NCBI GenBank assembly: GCA_026770575.1
Contig: MU657184.1
Coordinates: 335,655-359,389 of the forward strand
Reading direction: 5' to 3'
Length of the DNA: 23,735 nucleotides
DNA from: Pelagophyceae sp. CCMP2097
Taxonomy: Eukaryota > Sar > Pelagophyceae
The notes under the pieces are model-generated. The model made no database searches. It saw only the letters and a list, made by a program, of their open reading frames with translations, and was not told the DNA's origin. Shown piece by piece: positions 1 to 11,600 of this stretch (within the stretch, counting starts at the first letter, position 1; every line of letters begins with the position of its first letter). A program made the translations under genes and the position numbers.

Positions 1-306
1 GCGTGGGTCCAGCTGTACAAAGCGTCCATGCGACCGTTTGAGGCCCTTTGGAGCCCACAACGTGCTTCGGCCAATCTCTCTCGTACAATTGTATTCTAGG
101 CCGTATTCTCTCAAGGCTCTTTCAAGTCCCCCTTAAAATTGGACCCACTTCCAAAAGGCGCGGACATTTTCGAATTTGGACGCCATGCGTCGCGCACGAG
201 AGCCCTCGACCATGCACCGTGCTTGGATGACCCCTCGTCCCGGAGCTCCCGCCTCGCGTGCGTCCTCTTCAAAACCTGAGCGGCGCCCTTGAGGCGCCGC
301 GGGCGT
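1..306. other. Left-edge non-coding stretch
   Basis: No supported gene is seen here. A 60-codon open frame on the plus strand at 48-230 has no family motif and no splice partner. The stretch lies just 3' of the minus-strand ATP-grasp gene, whose stop is at 307-309, so it probably holds that gene's 3' untranslated region and terminator. Confidence 0.5.
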
Positions 307-1473
307 TTACTTCCTCGCCAGCGCGCGGAGTACGGCGCTCTCGTAGACGTCGTAGGCCAGGGCGGCGCCGTCGTCGCCGAGCTGCGTGATGAGAGCGTCC
401 ATCATGACGCCCGAGTTGATCTCCATGACCATGAGGCCCTCGCCCTTGACGTCGATGATGTCGACTGAGCAAAAACGCATGCCCACGGCCTGCACCGCCG
501 AAAGCGCCAAAACCTGCAGCGCGTCGACGAGCGGGCCCTCGGTCGCGCGATCCAAAATAGACGCCGTCGCGCCCTGGCCGAGGTTGTGCTTCCACTGCAG
601 CAACACTTGTTCCTCCGCGCCTACGAAAGGCCCTCCCCATAACGACCTTCCCGGCGGGGGCGGCGCACCCGGGACGTAGTCGAGCTTGTCGGCGCTGATC
701 TCGGAGAGGGCGCGGTAGAGCGCCGGCCGGTCCTTTGGCGCCGCGGACTCGATATGCCTCGCCTGCAGAGTTTCCGCGGTTGCGCGTGTCGCGTGGCGGC
801 GGCGCGCGCGTCGACTGCCGCGGCACGACACGGTCGACTTACGGCGAGTGAGGCGACGTTTCTCTCGCCGTCTCCGACGACTCGCTGGCGGTGCTTTCTG
901 TAGGCGACGTAAACTTTGTCATCCAGACAGACGCAACGGTATTCGTCCCGGATGTCGTAGAATTTCGAGACTGCCACGCCATACTCCCTCCCGAAGATCA
1001 ACTGCACCGCCGCCTCGACATCCTTCCACGACGCGGCGCGGATCACGTCGAGGCCGCCAGAGCCCTTTAAAGGCTTAAGGACAACGGGTAGCCCGCCAAA
1101 CTCCGTCTCGATCAGAGCGCGCATCGAAGTGTAGTTCCCCTCGGGCGGCACCTAGTATTCCGTCGGGAGGCGGGAGGCGTAGGGAGGGCCTTACGTAGGG
1201 CGCAGTGAACTCGTTTGACGGGTTGAGGAACACGCGGTGCTCCACGTTGGCCACGCCGTGGCTGCCCAGTACTAAAGACGTGGCAGCCTTTTCCTTGCAG
1301 ACTTCCGCGGCGCCGGCGCCGTTGATGTCAAACGTGTAGCCGAAGACGTTGCAAATCCGACCCGCGGCGGCGGGGTCCACGATTTGGATGACCCAGTCGT
1401 GCGACATGGCCCGGAAATCCAAATGGTTCCGCTTCGCCACCTCGCGCAGCACGCGCACAAAGTCCTTGCGCGC
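307..1473 (-). CDS. ATP-grasp domain protein (RimK/synapsin-like fold), 5' end unresolved
   Basis: Three exons are visible on the minus strand: 1195-1473, 843-1151 and 307-762. They are separated by introns at 1152-1194 (GTAAGG...CTAG, 43 nt) and 763-842 (GTAAGT...GCAG, 80 nt). Both introns are phase 0, and splicing gives 347 continuous residues. The middle exon has the lysine/glycine-rich ATP-binding segment LPVVLKPLKGSGGLDVI. The last exon has an acidic metal-binding stretch, VDIIDVKGEGLMVMEINSG, close to the C-terminus. This order is typical of ATP-grasp ligases, which join a carboxylate to an amine or thiol through an acyl phosphate. The substrate cannot be told. The first visible exon follows an acceptor at 1474-1476 (TAG), so at least one 5' exon lies further right, perhaps near 1500-1690, where a Lys/Glu-rich frame occurs. 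It is divergent from the hydrolase gene starting at 1756. It could also be an inositol-kinase-like member of the fold. Confidence 0.72.
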
Positions 1474-1755
1474 CTACCGGCGTTTCGGTCGGCCGCAGCA
1501 ACGGCCGCAAAGAGGCCGCAGAGGCCACGACGACGACGATGCGGCAACGACTGCAAGGGGCAAGGCCGGCGACGCCGGGGGAACGGACCATCGCGACGGT
1601 CTGGAGCTGCGCAGCCGGGGCGCCTCCGTTGGCCGCTGCGCACGTCGGAGCACTTGCGGACCTCGGGCTTTTCTTTTTTGTTGAACCTGTGCTCGCTTAA
1701 AGTTTTAAGTAAGTCCGAAACAGCCTTGGCGAGGCCCCTACTCGGCGCGGACTCG

Positions 1756-2607
1756 ATGCGCAGTCGAGGAGGGTTCGTCGTCTTGTTGGGGCTCTGCTCC
1801 GCCGCCGCGATGCGTCCGCTGCGCATCCTTGCCCTGCACGGCAAGGGAGGCACCGGCGCCACCTTCCGCCGCGGCCTCGGGCCGCTCATCGACGCTTTGG
1901 GCCCCGGAGCCGAAGTGCGCTGCCCCGACGCGCCGCTCGCTGGTAATGCGTGGTGGCTCCCGATGCCAGCAAACGCGCGGTCGTACACCGCCGACGCGTT
2001 TGACGGCGTCGACGAGTCGCTCGATTCGCTCGTCCGCTGCGCAGACGGCGAGCCTTTCGACGCCATCGTCGGCCACTCCCAGGGTGCCATGCTCGCCGCC
2101 GTGATCCTCGCGCAGCGCCTCGACGGCGACGCGTGAGTCCGCCGTCCCTTCCCACGGCCGCGCCGACGGCCGAACCCTCGACCGCGCCGACGGCGGTGCC
2201 AACGGCCGCGCCGACTGAGGGCCCAACGTGACGCCCGCCGCAGCCGCGCGCGCGCGATCCTCACGGCCACGGCACCGGGCGTCCTCTCGGGCGCCGCGTG
2301 GCCCAAGCCGTGAGCATGTCCTGCGAGGCGGCCCTTCGGTGGCACTGTCGCAGATGTGCGGGCCTCTAGCTTCGCCGCGCTGCTGCTCCGCGCCGAAGCG
2401 TCGGCGGTGACGGCCGCGGCGCCGACGCTCCACTGCGTCGGGGCAGCAGACGACGTCAACCCGCCCGAGATGGCGCGGCGCGTCGCCGCCGTCTTTTCAC
2501 CCACGTCGCGCGTCTTCGAGCATGCGGGCGGCCACATCCTGCCCCTCGACGAAGACGCGCTCCGAGAGATGACCGACCTGCTCCGGGGCGCGGCGGCCCG
2601 GAGGTAA
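1756..2607 (+). CDS. FSH1-type serine hydrolase with signal peptide
   Basis: Three exons, 1756-2132, 2244-2309 and 2370-2607, give 226 residues. Introns are 2133-2243 (GTGAGT...GCAG) and 2310-2369 (GTGAGC...CTAG). Both junctions are phase 2 and keep the alpha/beta-hydrolase frame. Signature parts are the N-terminal strand LRILALHGKGGTGATF, the nucleophile elbow GHSQGA (Ser about 108), the Asp in VGAADDVNPP (about 175) and the His in HAGGHILP (about 203). These are the catalytic triad of the FSH1/OVCA2 family of small esterases. ATG 1756 adds a hydrophobic leader (GFVVLLGLCSAAA) typical of a signal or transit peptide; ATG 1810 would give the bare hydrolase. The natural ester substrate cannot be told. 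Its stop lies 75 bp from the stop of the giant minus-strand gene. Confidence 0.88.
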
Positions 2608-2682
2608 CATTGCATCCGTGGATCGACGGCGGGGCACACGTTCACAACAGTTACTTGACACAATGACGCCCTTTGGGACGTC

Positions 2683-5600
2683 CTACATGCGGAGGTCTGA
2701 GATCTGCCGCGGCGTCGGTGCCGCGTGGATCGACTCGTCCGCAGCGTAGAGGCTGCCGTTGAGCGAGACGCGGTCGATGTTTCCGCCGAACCCGAGCGAC
2801 ACGCCATCGATGCTTCCGCCGAACCCGAGAACGTCGCCCGACGCGAGCGTCGAGAGCGCCTCGCTCTGGTCGTCGAAACCGCCCTGCGCTCGCGCGGCGG
2901 CGGCCAGCTCCGTTGCTTGCGATGCGGCCAGCAAGGCCTCGCGCGTCCCGGGGCGGACGCCTGCGCGGGGCGGCTCGACGCGGGGCCGCGCGCTGGTGCG
3001 GGTACGCACGCGGCGGCTCTGCGTCGGCGGCGGTGCGCTTCGTCGTGATCGTAGAGTCGTCTGTGATCATGGAAAGAATGTCGTCGGCCTCGTCCGCAGG
3101 CTGCCGGTCGGCTTCGTCGGCGCCCCCTGAGGCGAGGCGGGTGCGCGCCGCATGCGACGCGTCGGAGCGTCTGTGCGCACCGTCGTCGACGGCCCAGGAC
3201 GGCGGCGGCCAGAGCTTCAATTGAACGCTTCCGTGCGAGCGGTTGCGCTCGACCTGCGTCGCGGCCGCGCGCGGCCGCAGTTCTAGGCGCACCGTCGTCG
3301 AGGGGCCCGCCGTCGGGTTCAGCGGCGCGACGAGCTTGGGTTTCGGCAGCTCGGAAAGCAGGCCGATCACCTCGGCGCCGGAGAGCCGCGCCTCCCCAAG
3401 GCACTGCTGCAGCAGCTCGCCCGTCGCGGCGTCGCGGTTCCAGACCTCGACGACGAGGACCCAGGGTGGTCGAGCCACCTCCAAATTCAGCGGGTTGCCC
3501 TCAGAGGCTGCAGCCGCCGCCGCGGAAGCGCCGGCCGACGCCTGCGACGCGAACAGCGCGCCCTCGTCGTCCGGCCCAGAGCTGCGCGCGTCCCGCGGCG
3601 TGCCGAAGCGTGCTTCGTAGGCGGCGGCGTCGCGCTCTTCCTGCTGCATCCTGGCCAGGACCTCGCGCTGGACCTTTTGGATGGCTTGTGCCGAGGGCCA
3701 CGTCCCTGTCCGCAGCGGCGGCGGGAGCCTATTTCGGCCGTCCAACAGCACCGTCGAGGGACGGCGCACCGGAAGACGGAGAGCCACGAGACGGGTTGGC
3801 CGTAGCCGCGGACTTTGGCCGGCTCGGTGCGGCCAATCTGCGCGCGACATTCGACGCGGCTTGGAGGCATCTCTCGAGGTACAGGACCGCACCTCCCAGA
3901 TGACCACGTCCTTGTCCTCCTCCTCTTCCCTTTCTTCTTCTTCCTCGTCGTCGTACTCTTCGGCGCGGACGAGGCCTGCGCCCATCAAAGCATCATAGTC
4001 CTCTTCGAATACCTCTCCGCCGTCGGCTTCGTCATCGCCGTCGTCACCGTCGTCGTCGCGGTCGCCGTCGTCGTCGCGTGCCGGCGGCTGCTTCTCGGAC
4101 GTTGGCGACGACGCGGATGTCGGCGGCGATGCGGACGTGATGGACGTTTGGTCGAGCGCATTTGGGTCGAGCGCATTTGGGTCGAGCGCATTTTCGTCGA
4201 GCGCCGCGGCCTCTTCTTCCGCCTTGCACCGCTTCATCGCCTCGTACTCCGTGATGGCGATGACCAGCTCGTCGACGTCCTACAGAGGCGCGTGAGCCCC
4301 GGTCGTTTCCCCTTTGAGACTCACGAAGTCTCCGTTGCCATCATCGTCTAGAGACTGGAACATCGAGGCGCCGCTCTTCAAGAGCCAGGCGATCAAGCCG
4401 TTGAACTGCGAGCTCAGGAGGCCCGCCTGCATCTCCTGCAGGCTCAACTTGCCGTCTTTGGTCCCCGTGTCGCACAGTGCCAAAATCTGCGCCGCCTGGT
4501 CGCGCGGCGAGACGACCTCGTCTGCGAAATCCTCGGGCGGCAAAGCGTCGCCCTCTTCCACGCGAAGCACGGCGAATCTGCGCGTCAGGCCGGCGAAGCG
4601 GCCGGCCCGAGCGGACGTCGTCGCGGCCAGCACCTGCGCGTACGCGTCGACGACGCCCGCGAGCTGCATGAACTTGCCGCGGCGGTCTACGCGCTCTTTG
4701 ACGACGTCGCCGCGCAGAAGCACGGCGTCGACGGCGGACCGCGTCAGGGCACATTCGAGAGCGTCCGCCTCCTTGCACGACACCAGCCCCGAATGCTTCA
4801 AGCACCAGTCATCGACAGCCGCCGCGCAGGCGCCGCGCAGAGCGTCCTTGGTGCAAAGGCCGCCGCGGCGCAGCATATCGAAGCGCTTCCAGAGCACGAC
4901 CAACGGCACGGCGCCTTGCCGAGCGTCGAGGCGGACGAGCTCGGGCCGCTGGTCGAGGGGCGCCCGGCTTTCGTCTTCGTCTTCGGAGCCGCTGCTGTCG
5001 GAGGACCCGGAGTCGGTGAGGAACTCGTAGACGGACTCGAAGGACTCCACCTCTGGCTCGATGCTCTTCTTTCTCCTCTTCTTTGCCAATTTGTCGTCCC
5101 CTTGTTTGTCGTCCCCTTGTTGCTCGTCCAGCGCCGCCCGGAGCGCGTCGACGCTCGCCGCCTCGGAATCGTCGACGACGAACGTGCGCCGCCGCTGCGA
5201 CGCCGCGCCCTCGATGCCCTTCCATTTGGTGAGCAGAGCCCACTTTTCCACGACAGTATCCGCTGGCTGCGCGGCCCGGGCGTGCCCGATCTGCGCGCGC
5301 GCCGCGGCGCCGTCGCCGCACTCGACTAAAAGTCTGGCCCATAAAAGGCGCCAGCGAGACGGCGCAGCCGCGCGGCCGCCGGCGTCCTTTTCAAAATCCT
5401 TTTCAAAGTCGTTCACGGCCGACGCGATCGACACCAGCCCGGCAAAGCTGCGCCCGATGGAAAATTCGGCGTGGAGGACGAAGAGCTCGCGCCTTTCGGC
5501 GTGCGTCAGCGCCGTTTTCGACCGCGCCTCGGCGGCGACTGCCGCGCAGAGCAGCTCGTACGCTCGCCGCCGCCGCTTGGCCATCTCCGCGCCCGCGCGG

Positions 5601-8600
5601 AAATGCGGCGGCGGCGCCCGGTCCGCACGCCGCGGCTCGATGCGCCGCGGCTCTTCCTTGATGCGCCGCGCCGAGCCGACTGCGGCGCGGAACGCCTCGC
5701 GCGCGGCGACGCGGCGGCGGTGCGCCCGCCATTGCGCGTCGCGCTGCAGCGCAGTGCCCTCGTGCCGCTGCACGGCGGTCTGCAGCGCCAGCTCCTTGCG
5801 CACGGCGTCCAGAGCGCCGCGGTGCTTCGGCTGCCGCTCCGCGCGCGCCACCCCGGCAATAGTGTTCTTCGCTGCCGAGGCCGCGCGCCGTGCGCGCGCC
5901 ATGCGCGCCTCTGGCGTGTCGTCATTAGAGTCGTCAGCGTCAGCGGTGCGCTTTCGGCTAAACTTGCGCGGGTGTACCGGGGCGGGCGCGATAACGTCGT
6001 CCTCGCCCTCTTCGCCCAGACCGACGGCGTTTCGCTTCGCCAGTTCCTCTGTAAACGCGCGCAGCGACGCGTCCACAGCGTCCCAGCGCGCGTTGGAGAG
6101 GTGCGCCTGCACTGCTTCGGCTCCGCGGCTCTTGGCCAGCGCGGCGTCGGATGTCGGCGCTACGCCGAATTTCGACGCTTCGAGCACTCCGTGCAGCAAC
6201 CGCTTCCGCTCCGCCGGCGTCTGCAGCAGCGGGCGGACTCCCGTGCCACCGCGCTTGGAGGCGAGGTCCGCCTTGCGAATCGCGCGGCGGCAGAGCTCGA
6301 CGCCGCGCGCGTCTCGCGCCACGAGGAGCATGGTTTCTCCAGCATCCAAAAGCGTCGCAAAAAACGTCTGCTCGCGCAACCGCGCGCGCGACACGACCGC
6401 CGCCGAGATGGGCAGCGCCGCCGGCCGCAGCGTCACGGCTAGAACCGCCGCCGCGCCGTCGCAAAGAAGACGCCGCCGCGAGAGCCGCCACAGCGAATTC
6501 GGCCGGAAGATGACGTCACCCTCGAGGGGCGCGTCCCTCGGCGCGATAGAAACCGCGGCCTCGTCAGCGTCGGCGCTCTGTGGCGCGTCGTCGCTCAGAG
6601 GTGCGTCAGCGCTTGACGTATTGTGGTCGACGCAGACCCAGTGCGCGACGCGGCGCCCGAGCTCGACGCGGTCCTCGGCGCACGCGTCGACCCAGTCGCC
6701 GTCGGCGGCGGCGCCGGCGTGGCCCCGCCACGCCGCGCGCGGCACGACGAGCGCGCAGCGCCCAAAGCGCCGCCCCGCCGGCACGTCGGTGCCATCAACG
6801 CCATCGTCAGACGAGGCTGAGTCGTCATCGCGGCGCGACTGCGCCCGGGCGACGAGGTGGAGCGTGTCTCCGGCGTCGAAGACGTCGGCCGTGAGGCATT
6901 TATCCGCGACGCACCGCAGCCTCGACGCGAGCGCCGGCCGCGCGAGAGTATTTTGTGCCGCGCCGCGCCGCAGCGCCGCCGCCGCCGCCGCGCCCGCCGC
7001 GCCCGCCGACGAGTCGGCGGAACGCCGACAGAGCGCCACCGCGAGGTCGCACAGTGCGACGCGTTGGGCCCGCGCCGCCGCAACGGCCGCGCGGTGCGCT
7101 TTACGCGCCGCGCCCAAGCGCAGCGCCTCGATGGCCGCCTCGCCGAGGCCCGTCTCCAACGAAACGCGCGCCGTGCGCCGCGCCTCGCCCTCTGACGTGC
7201 CGACGGACGGCGGAGGAGGTGCCGACACAGTTGTCTCAAACAGGCGCGCCTCTTCGATGCGGAGGCTCAAGCTCGACACCGGCGCCGAAACGACGGCTGC
7301 CCGCGGCGCCGCCGGCTCGACTGCCTCTTGGGCGAGGCTGACCCAGTCTTCGTCCTGCGCGAGGCCGTCGAGCTGCGTCCGCAAAACCGCAGTCTCGCGC
7401 GCGAGGGCGCCGAGCGTGAGCTCGACGTCGGCGACGGCATGTTGTGCGGCGTTTTCAGCGTCCCGCAGCGCCTCGAGGTCGGCGCCGTCGGCTTGGGCCA
7501 TGAAGCGCTCCCTTGTATTTGAGGACTCGCGCTTGCGCTCGTTCGCCGCAAGGCCGCGCGCGAGCACCACAGACGCTTGGGCCTCGGCGACTTGGTCGAG
7601 CCGCGCGGCGAGGCCCGCGTCGGCGTGCTCCTTTGCCACGAGCCTCGCGGCGGCAGCGGCGCAGACGAACTTTGCGATTGGGCTCTCGACGTTTATCGTC
7701 GCCAGTAGGCGGCGCAGGCGCGCCGTCTGCAGCAGCCCAAGCAGCGCGGGCGCAGCAACCAGCAAAGCGCGGTGCGTCGACCGCACGGCGTCGCCGCCGC
7801 CGGCCATGGCCCGGCCGAGGAACTCGCGAACCCCGAGGACCTTTTCGTGCTCCGCCGCCCCCGCAGACTCCGCCGCGCGCTCGGCGGCCGCGCGCGCATT
7901 GGCCGCCGACGAGCCCACGCCGAGCAGCGCGGCCAGGTTCGACGGCGCCCTTTCCTCGGCCCACGCCGCTTCCGTGAGCGCCGCCGTTTCGCCGTCGGGG
8001 CGGTCGGCGCCGCGCTCCGCGAGATCGCCGTAGACGGGGTTGTACGCGACCGCCTGCTGCCCGAGCGGGTTCCCCGTGCCGTCGTAGTCTTGCAGGCCCA
8101 GCAGCGCAGCCAGGCTCGTCGACTGCGCGGCCGCAGAGGGTCCCGCGCTCGGCCCGGAATCCACGCTCGGTTGTGGCGCGTCGGCACCGAGCCGGTTTCC
8201 AGAACTCTTCGGCCTCGAGAGCTCCGCCGCACCGGTCGATGCGCTGCCTCGCAGCCCGGGCGTCGTGTCGCCGCCGCTCGAAGCCGCCTCTTCTTCGGCG
8301 GCGAGCCGGTTCCCAGACGTCTTCGGTCTGGAGAACTCCGTCGGTGCGCCGCCCGACGCGAGCGAAACCAAGTCGCTCGCGGCCGGCTTGGAAGCGGTCT
8401 GGTCGTATTGGACCGTGTCAGCAGCCGCGTCGCCGTCCCTGGCGCCCGTCGCATCACCCGAGCCCAACGTGCCGGCGTCGAACGTCCCGGCGTCGTCCGT
8501 CATCGGCGACGGGACGCCGTCGAAGGCACACTCCTCGGCCGACGGCGCACCGCCCCGCGGGGCCGCGGGGCCGCCGAAGAACCACGCCTTTTGCTTCCCG

Positions 8601-11600
8601 CCGGGGCCGGCCTCCGCGGCGGCGGCCTCCGCGTCGCCGTCGGTGCGCGCCTGCAAGCCGGACGCCGCCTCGGCCGACGGTGGCGCGCCGCCGTCGCCGA
8701 TGTACTTGTGGAGGGCCTCGCGTTGAAAAGATGACTCAGAGTCATAGCCACTGACGCTGTCGTCGTGGTGCCGTCGACCACCCGTCGTCGCGAGGCTGCC
8801 CTCGTCCACGTGCCCGTCGAAGTGCGGCGGCCGCGGCGGCGGCGGATGCAACGGCGGCGCCGCCGCGGCCCCTGCGTCGGGCGCCTCGTTCGTCGGACGT
8901 CGGTCCTCGTCGCCGCGCGTGGACGACGGCGCCTCGGACGTGGATAACAGCGCTTCGGGCGCCTCCGTCGGCTCCGGCTCCTGCCTCGTTTGGCTCTGTG
9001 GCGTATCGCCGGCTTCTTCGCGCCGTCCCAACTCGCGCGCGCTGCCGCTGCCGAGCGGCGACGCCAGCGACGCGCCGCCGTGGTCCGAGGTCGCGGCAGC
9101 GCCGTCGCGCGGGCTTTCGATGACGGTTTCCGCCGCTTCGGACCTTGGCGTCGTCAGCGCGCTCCGCACGCTGGCGTCCGAAGGCGGCATCCGGGCCGCA
9201 ACGGACAGGTCCGACGCGCGGCGCACCGCCGGGCTGCGCGCCGCGCCGGCGTGCTGCGGACCACCTCGAGCGCCGGCGGATGACGCGTATGACGCGTCGA
9301 CGCCGAGCAGGGCCGTCAGAGAGTACGACTTGGCCACCGGCGGCGGCTGCACCGCCGTCGACGGGGCGCGCTGCGGCGGCCGCGCGGGCGGGGCGAGGTT
9401 CCAACTCGCCTTGGAGTCTTGGACCGACGAGAAAACGGTCGAAGGTGAACTCGCTGTCGTCGCGTCGTCGTAACCCGGCTGCGGCGGCAGGCCCGGCTGC
9501 GGCGGCGAGCCCGCGCCCGCGTGCGCCCTTTCCTGCGTCGGCTCGGGCTGCGCGGCGAGGCCGGGCGTGCAAAAGAGCGAGAGGCGGCGCACGGAGGCGT
9601 CGTCGGCCTTGGTCGGCGCAACGGCGCCAATCACGCGCAGCGCGCGCTGCAGGAGGCGCGCCGTCCGTGCGCCGCGGAGGCCGAGCGTCGCGAACCGCAC
9701 CGCCAGGCGCCCCTGCTGCGCCGCCGACCTGCGTCGAAAAAGGTCCGAGGCGAGGTCGGATAAGATGCGCCCCTCGCGGTGACAGGACGACGACTCGGAC
9801 GACGACGTACATCCACTGTAGCGGCGCGAGGAAGCGGCCGAGGTTGCACCAATGCTGCAGCGTCACCGCGACGGCCTGCGCGGAGCCGCGGTCGCACAAC
9901 CGCACCTCGTAGAAAGGGACGATGGAGACGAAACGGACGCCGGTTTGAAATGGACGGCTTTGGCCCCCGAGGAGACGTGCCTCGCGGTGACGACGAGGCA
10001 GCCGGGGTGCTTGCGGACGCAGACGAGCCAGCGCTGGAGTGAGAAGTTGCCCTTTTCGTCGTTGTGAGGCTCGGTCGAGGCGGCGCGGTCGTCGCCCGTC
10101 ACCGCGTCGGTCGCATTGTCGGTCGCCGTGCCGCGGAACGTGGCCAGGCGCGCGACGCCGCGGTGGACGATTGCGCCGTCTGCAGCTTGCTCGCCGTGCC
10201 GCGAATCGTCGCGGCCGGCGGCGTCCAAGGCAGACGCCGTGTGCGACGCCGCGCCGGGCCACAGCGCCGCGGCGCCGCCGGGCCGCTCGAGGCGGAGCAC
10301 GGGGACGCCGAGGCGCGCCTCGAGCGTGTCCAGGATGGCCAGGCAGAGCCTCGCGCGCTGCGCGTCCCCGAGCCACTCGAGGCCGGCGCCCCGGTGCAGC
10401 GCAGCCCAGTCGGCCGGGCAGAGGTCAAAGTCGTGGCGGCCGCGGACATTGCCCGCCGGCGGCGCGGCGTCGTCGTCGTCCGCGGGCACGACGGCAGCCG
10501 CGACCGCCGCGGCCGCCCGCACCTCGGCCGGCGAAGCCGTGGCCGTCGGCGCCGCCCCGGCGCGGGGCGGCCGCCTGGTCGGTCGCCTTTCCGGCGGCTC
10601 GGCACGCGCGGCCTCGAAGCACCACGCCACAGCCTCATCTGCGGCGGGGTTCTGGACCCAGTCGAGTCGGAGTCGGAGGCCGAGCACATCACCCGCATCG
10701 GCCGGCCGCGCCGTGAACGTGGCGAAGACGCGGACGCCTCTGAGGATCCTTGTGGAAGCGTGCGCCCACGCGGCCTCGGCGTCTCGCGCGCCGGGGCCCG
10801 AAAAAGCGACGGCGCCGCGGACCACGTCCAGCTCTGCGACGATGGCGCGGCCGGCCTCAAGGCGCCGCGCGTCGCACCACGGCGCCCGGCGGCCGACTTC
10901 GTCGCCGAACGCAGCGGCGAGGATGCGCCGCGGCACCTCCGCGCGGAGCGCAACCGCGGCCTGCCAGACGCGACTCGGCGAGGTGTGGAACCACAGCTCT
11001 CATTCGAGCGAGTCATCATACTGACAAGAAGCGGCCGACGCACCGCCCACTCCGGCGCGTCGTCGCGGCCGCTCTTCATGTCCAAGAGGCGGCACTCCGT
11101 CGCCGCGCCGCCGTCGTCGGCGAGGCGGCAGCGGCCGGCGCCCCAGAGGGCGACGCTCCACGCCTCGACGCCATCGCGCACCACGTACTCCAACGACACG
11201 TGCGCCCCTGCGGCACCCGACGATGCAAACTCGCGGAAACGGCGGGCTCGCGCGGACTCACGGCGGCCTCGGATCTTGCACGTGAGCCGCGCCGCGGCGA
11301 CGGGCTCGTAGAGCGAGAGCGCCGACTCGAGGCGCTCGCGCGCCTCGCGCCGCCGCGCGAGCGCGTCGCCCGCATCGCCCGCGAGGCGCAGCGCGACGAG
11401 CGGCAGCCTGTTCGCGGTGGGCCGGCGTTGCAGCGCCGCGACGCGGGGGGCGCGAGGGGTTCGTTTGGGAGCGCGGGGGGACTCGCCACAGCGTCTCGGT
11501 GGCGAGAAGGCCTTCGATTTGCACTTGCGCGACGTCGCGGTCTGGGAGGCACGCGAGGACGGTGCCGCGCGGCCCTCGGCGGTCGCCGCGCCAGAAGTGG

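Noticed and set aside
48..230. 60-codon frame at the left edge
   Set aside because: Too short, no motif, no context.
3004..3009. A 17-nt intron (GTGCGT...CCAG) to explain the frame change near 3 kb
   Set aside because: It restores the wrong frame. The 49-nt intron 2961-3009 with the same donor and a CGCAG acceptor restores the right one.
1272..3404. 710-codon open frame on the minus strand
   Set aside because: Crosses the hydrolase gene and the ends of two other genes, is very Arg-rich, and conflicts with family-supported frames; a shadow.
5061..8033. 990-codon open frame on the plus strand
   Set aside because: Lies wholly opposite the giant exon of the minus-strand gene. Its product is Ser/Arg/Ala-rich with no motif, which is what the complementary frame of GC-rich coding DNA gives.
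8742..9770. Minus-strand Arg-rich continuation of the 9807-9980 frame
   Set aside because: The same DNA read in the other minus-strand frame gives a far more protein-like product continuous with the EF-hand end, so the Arg-rich frame is not used beyond the exon ending at 9807.
10064..11311. 415-codon open frame on the plus strand
   Set aside because: Opposite exons 5 and 6 of the giant gene; Arg-rich, no family match.
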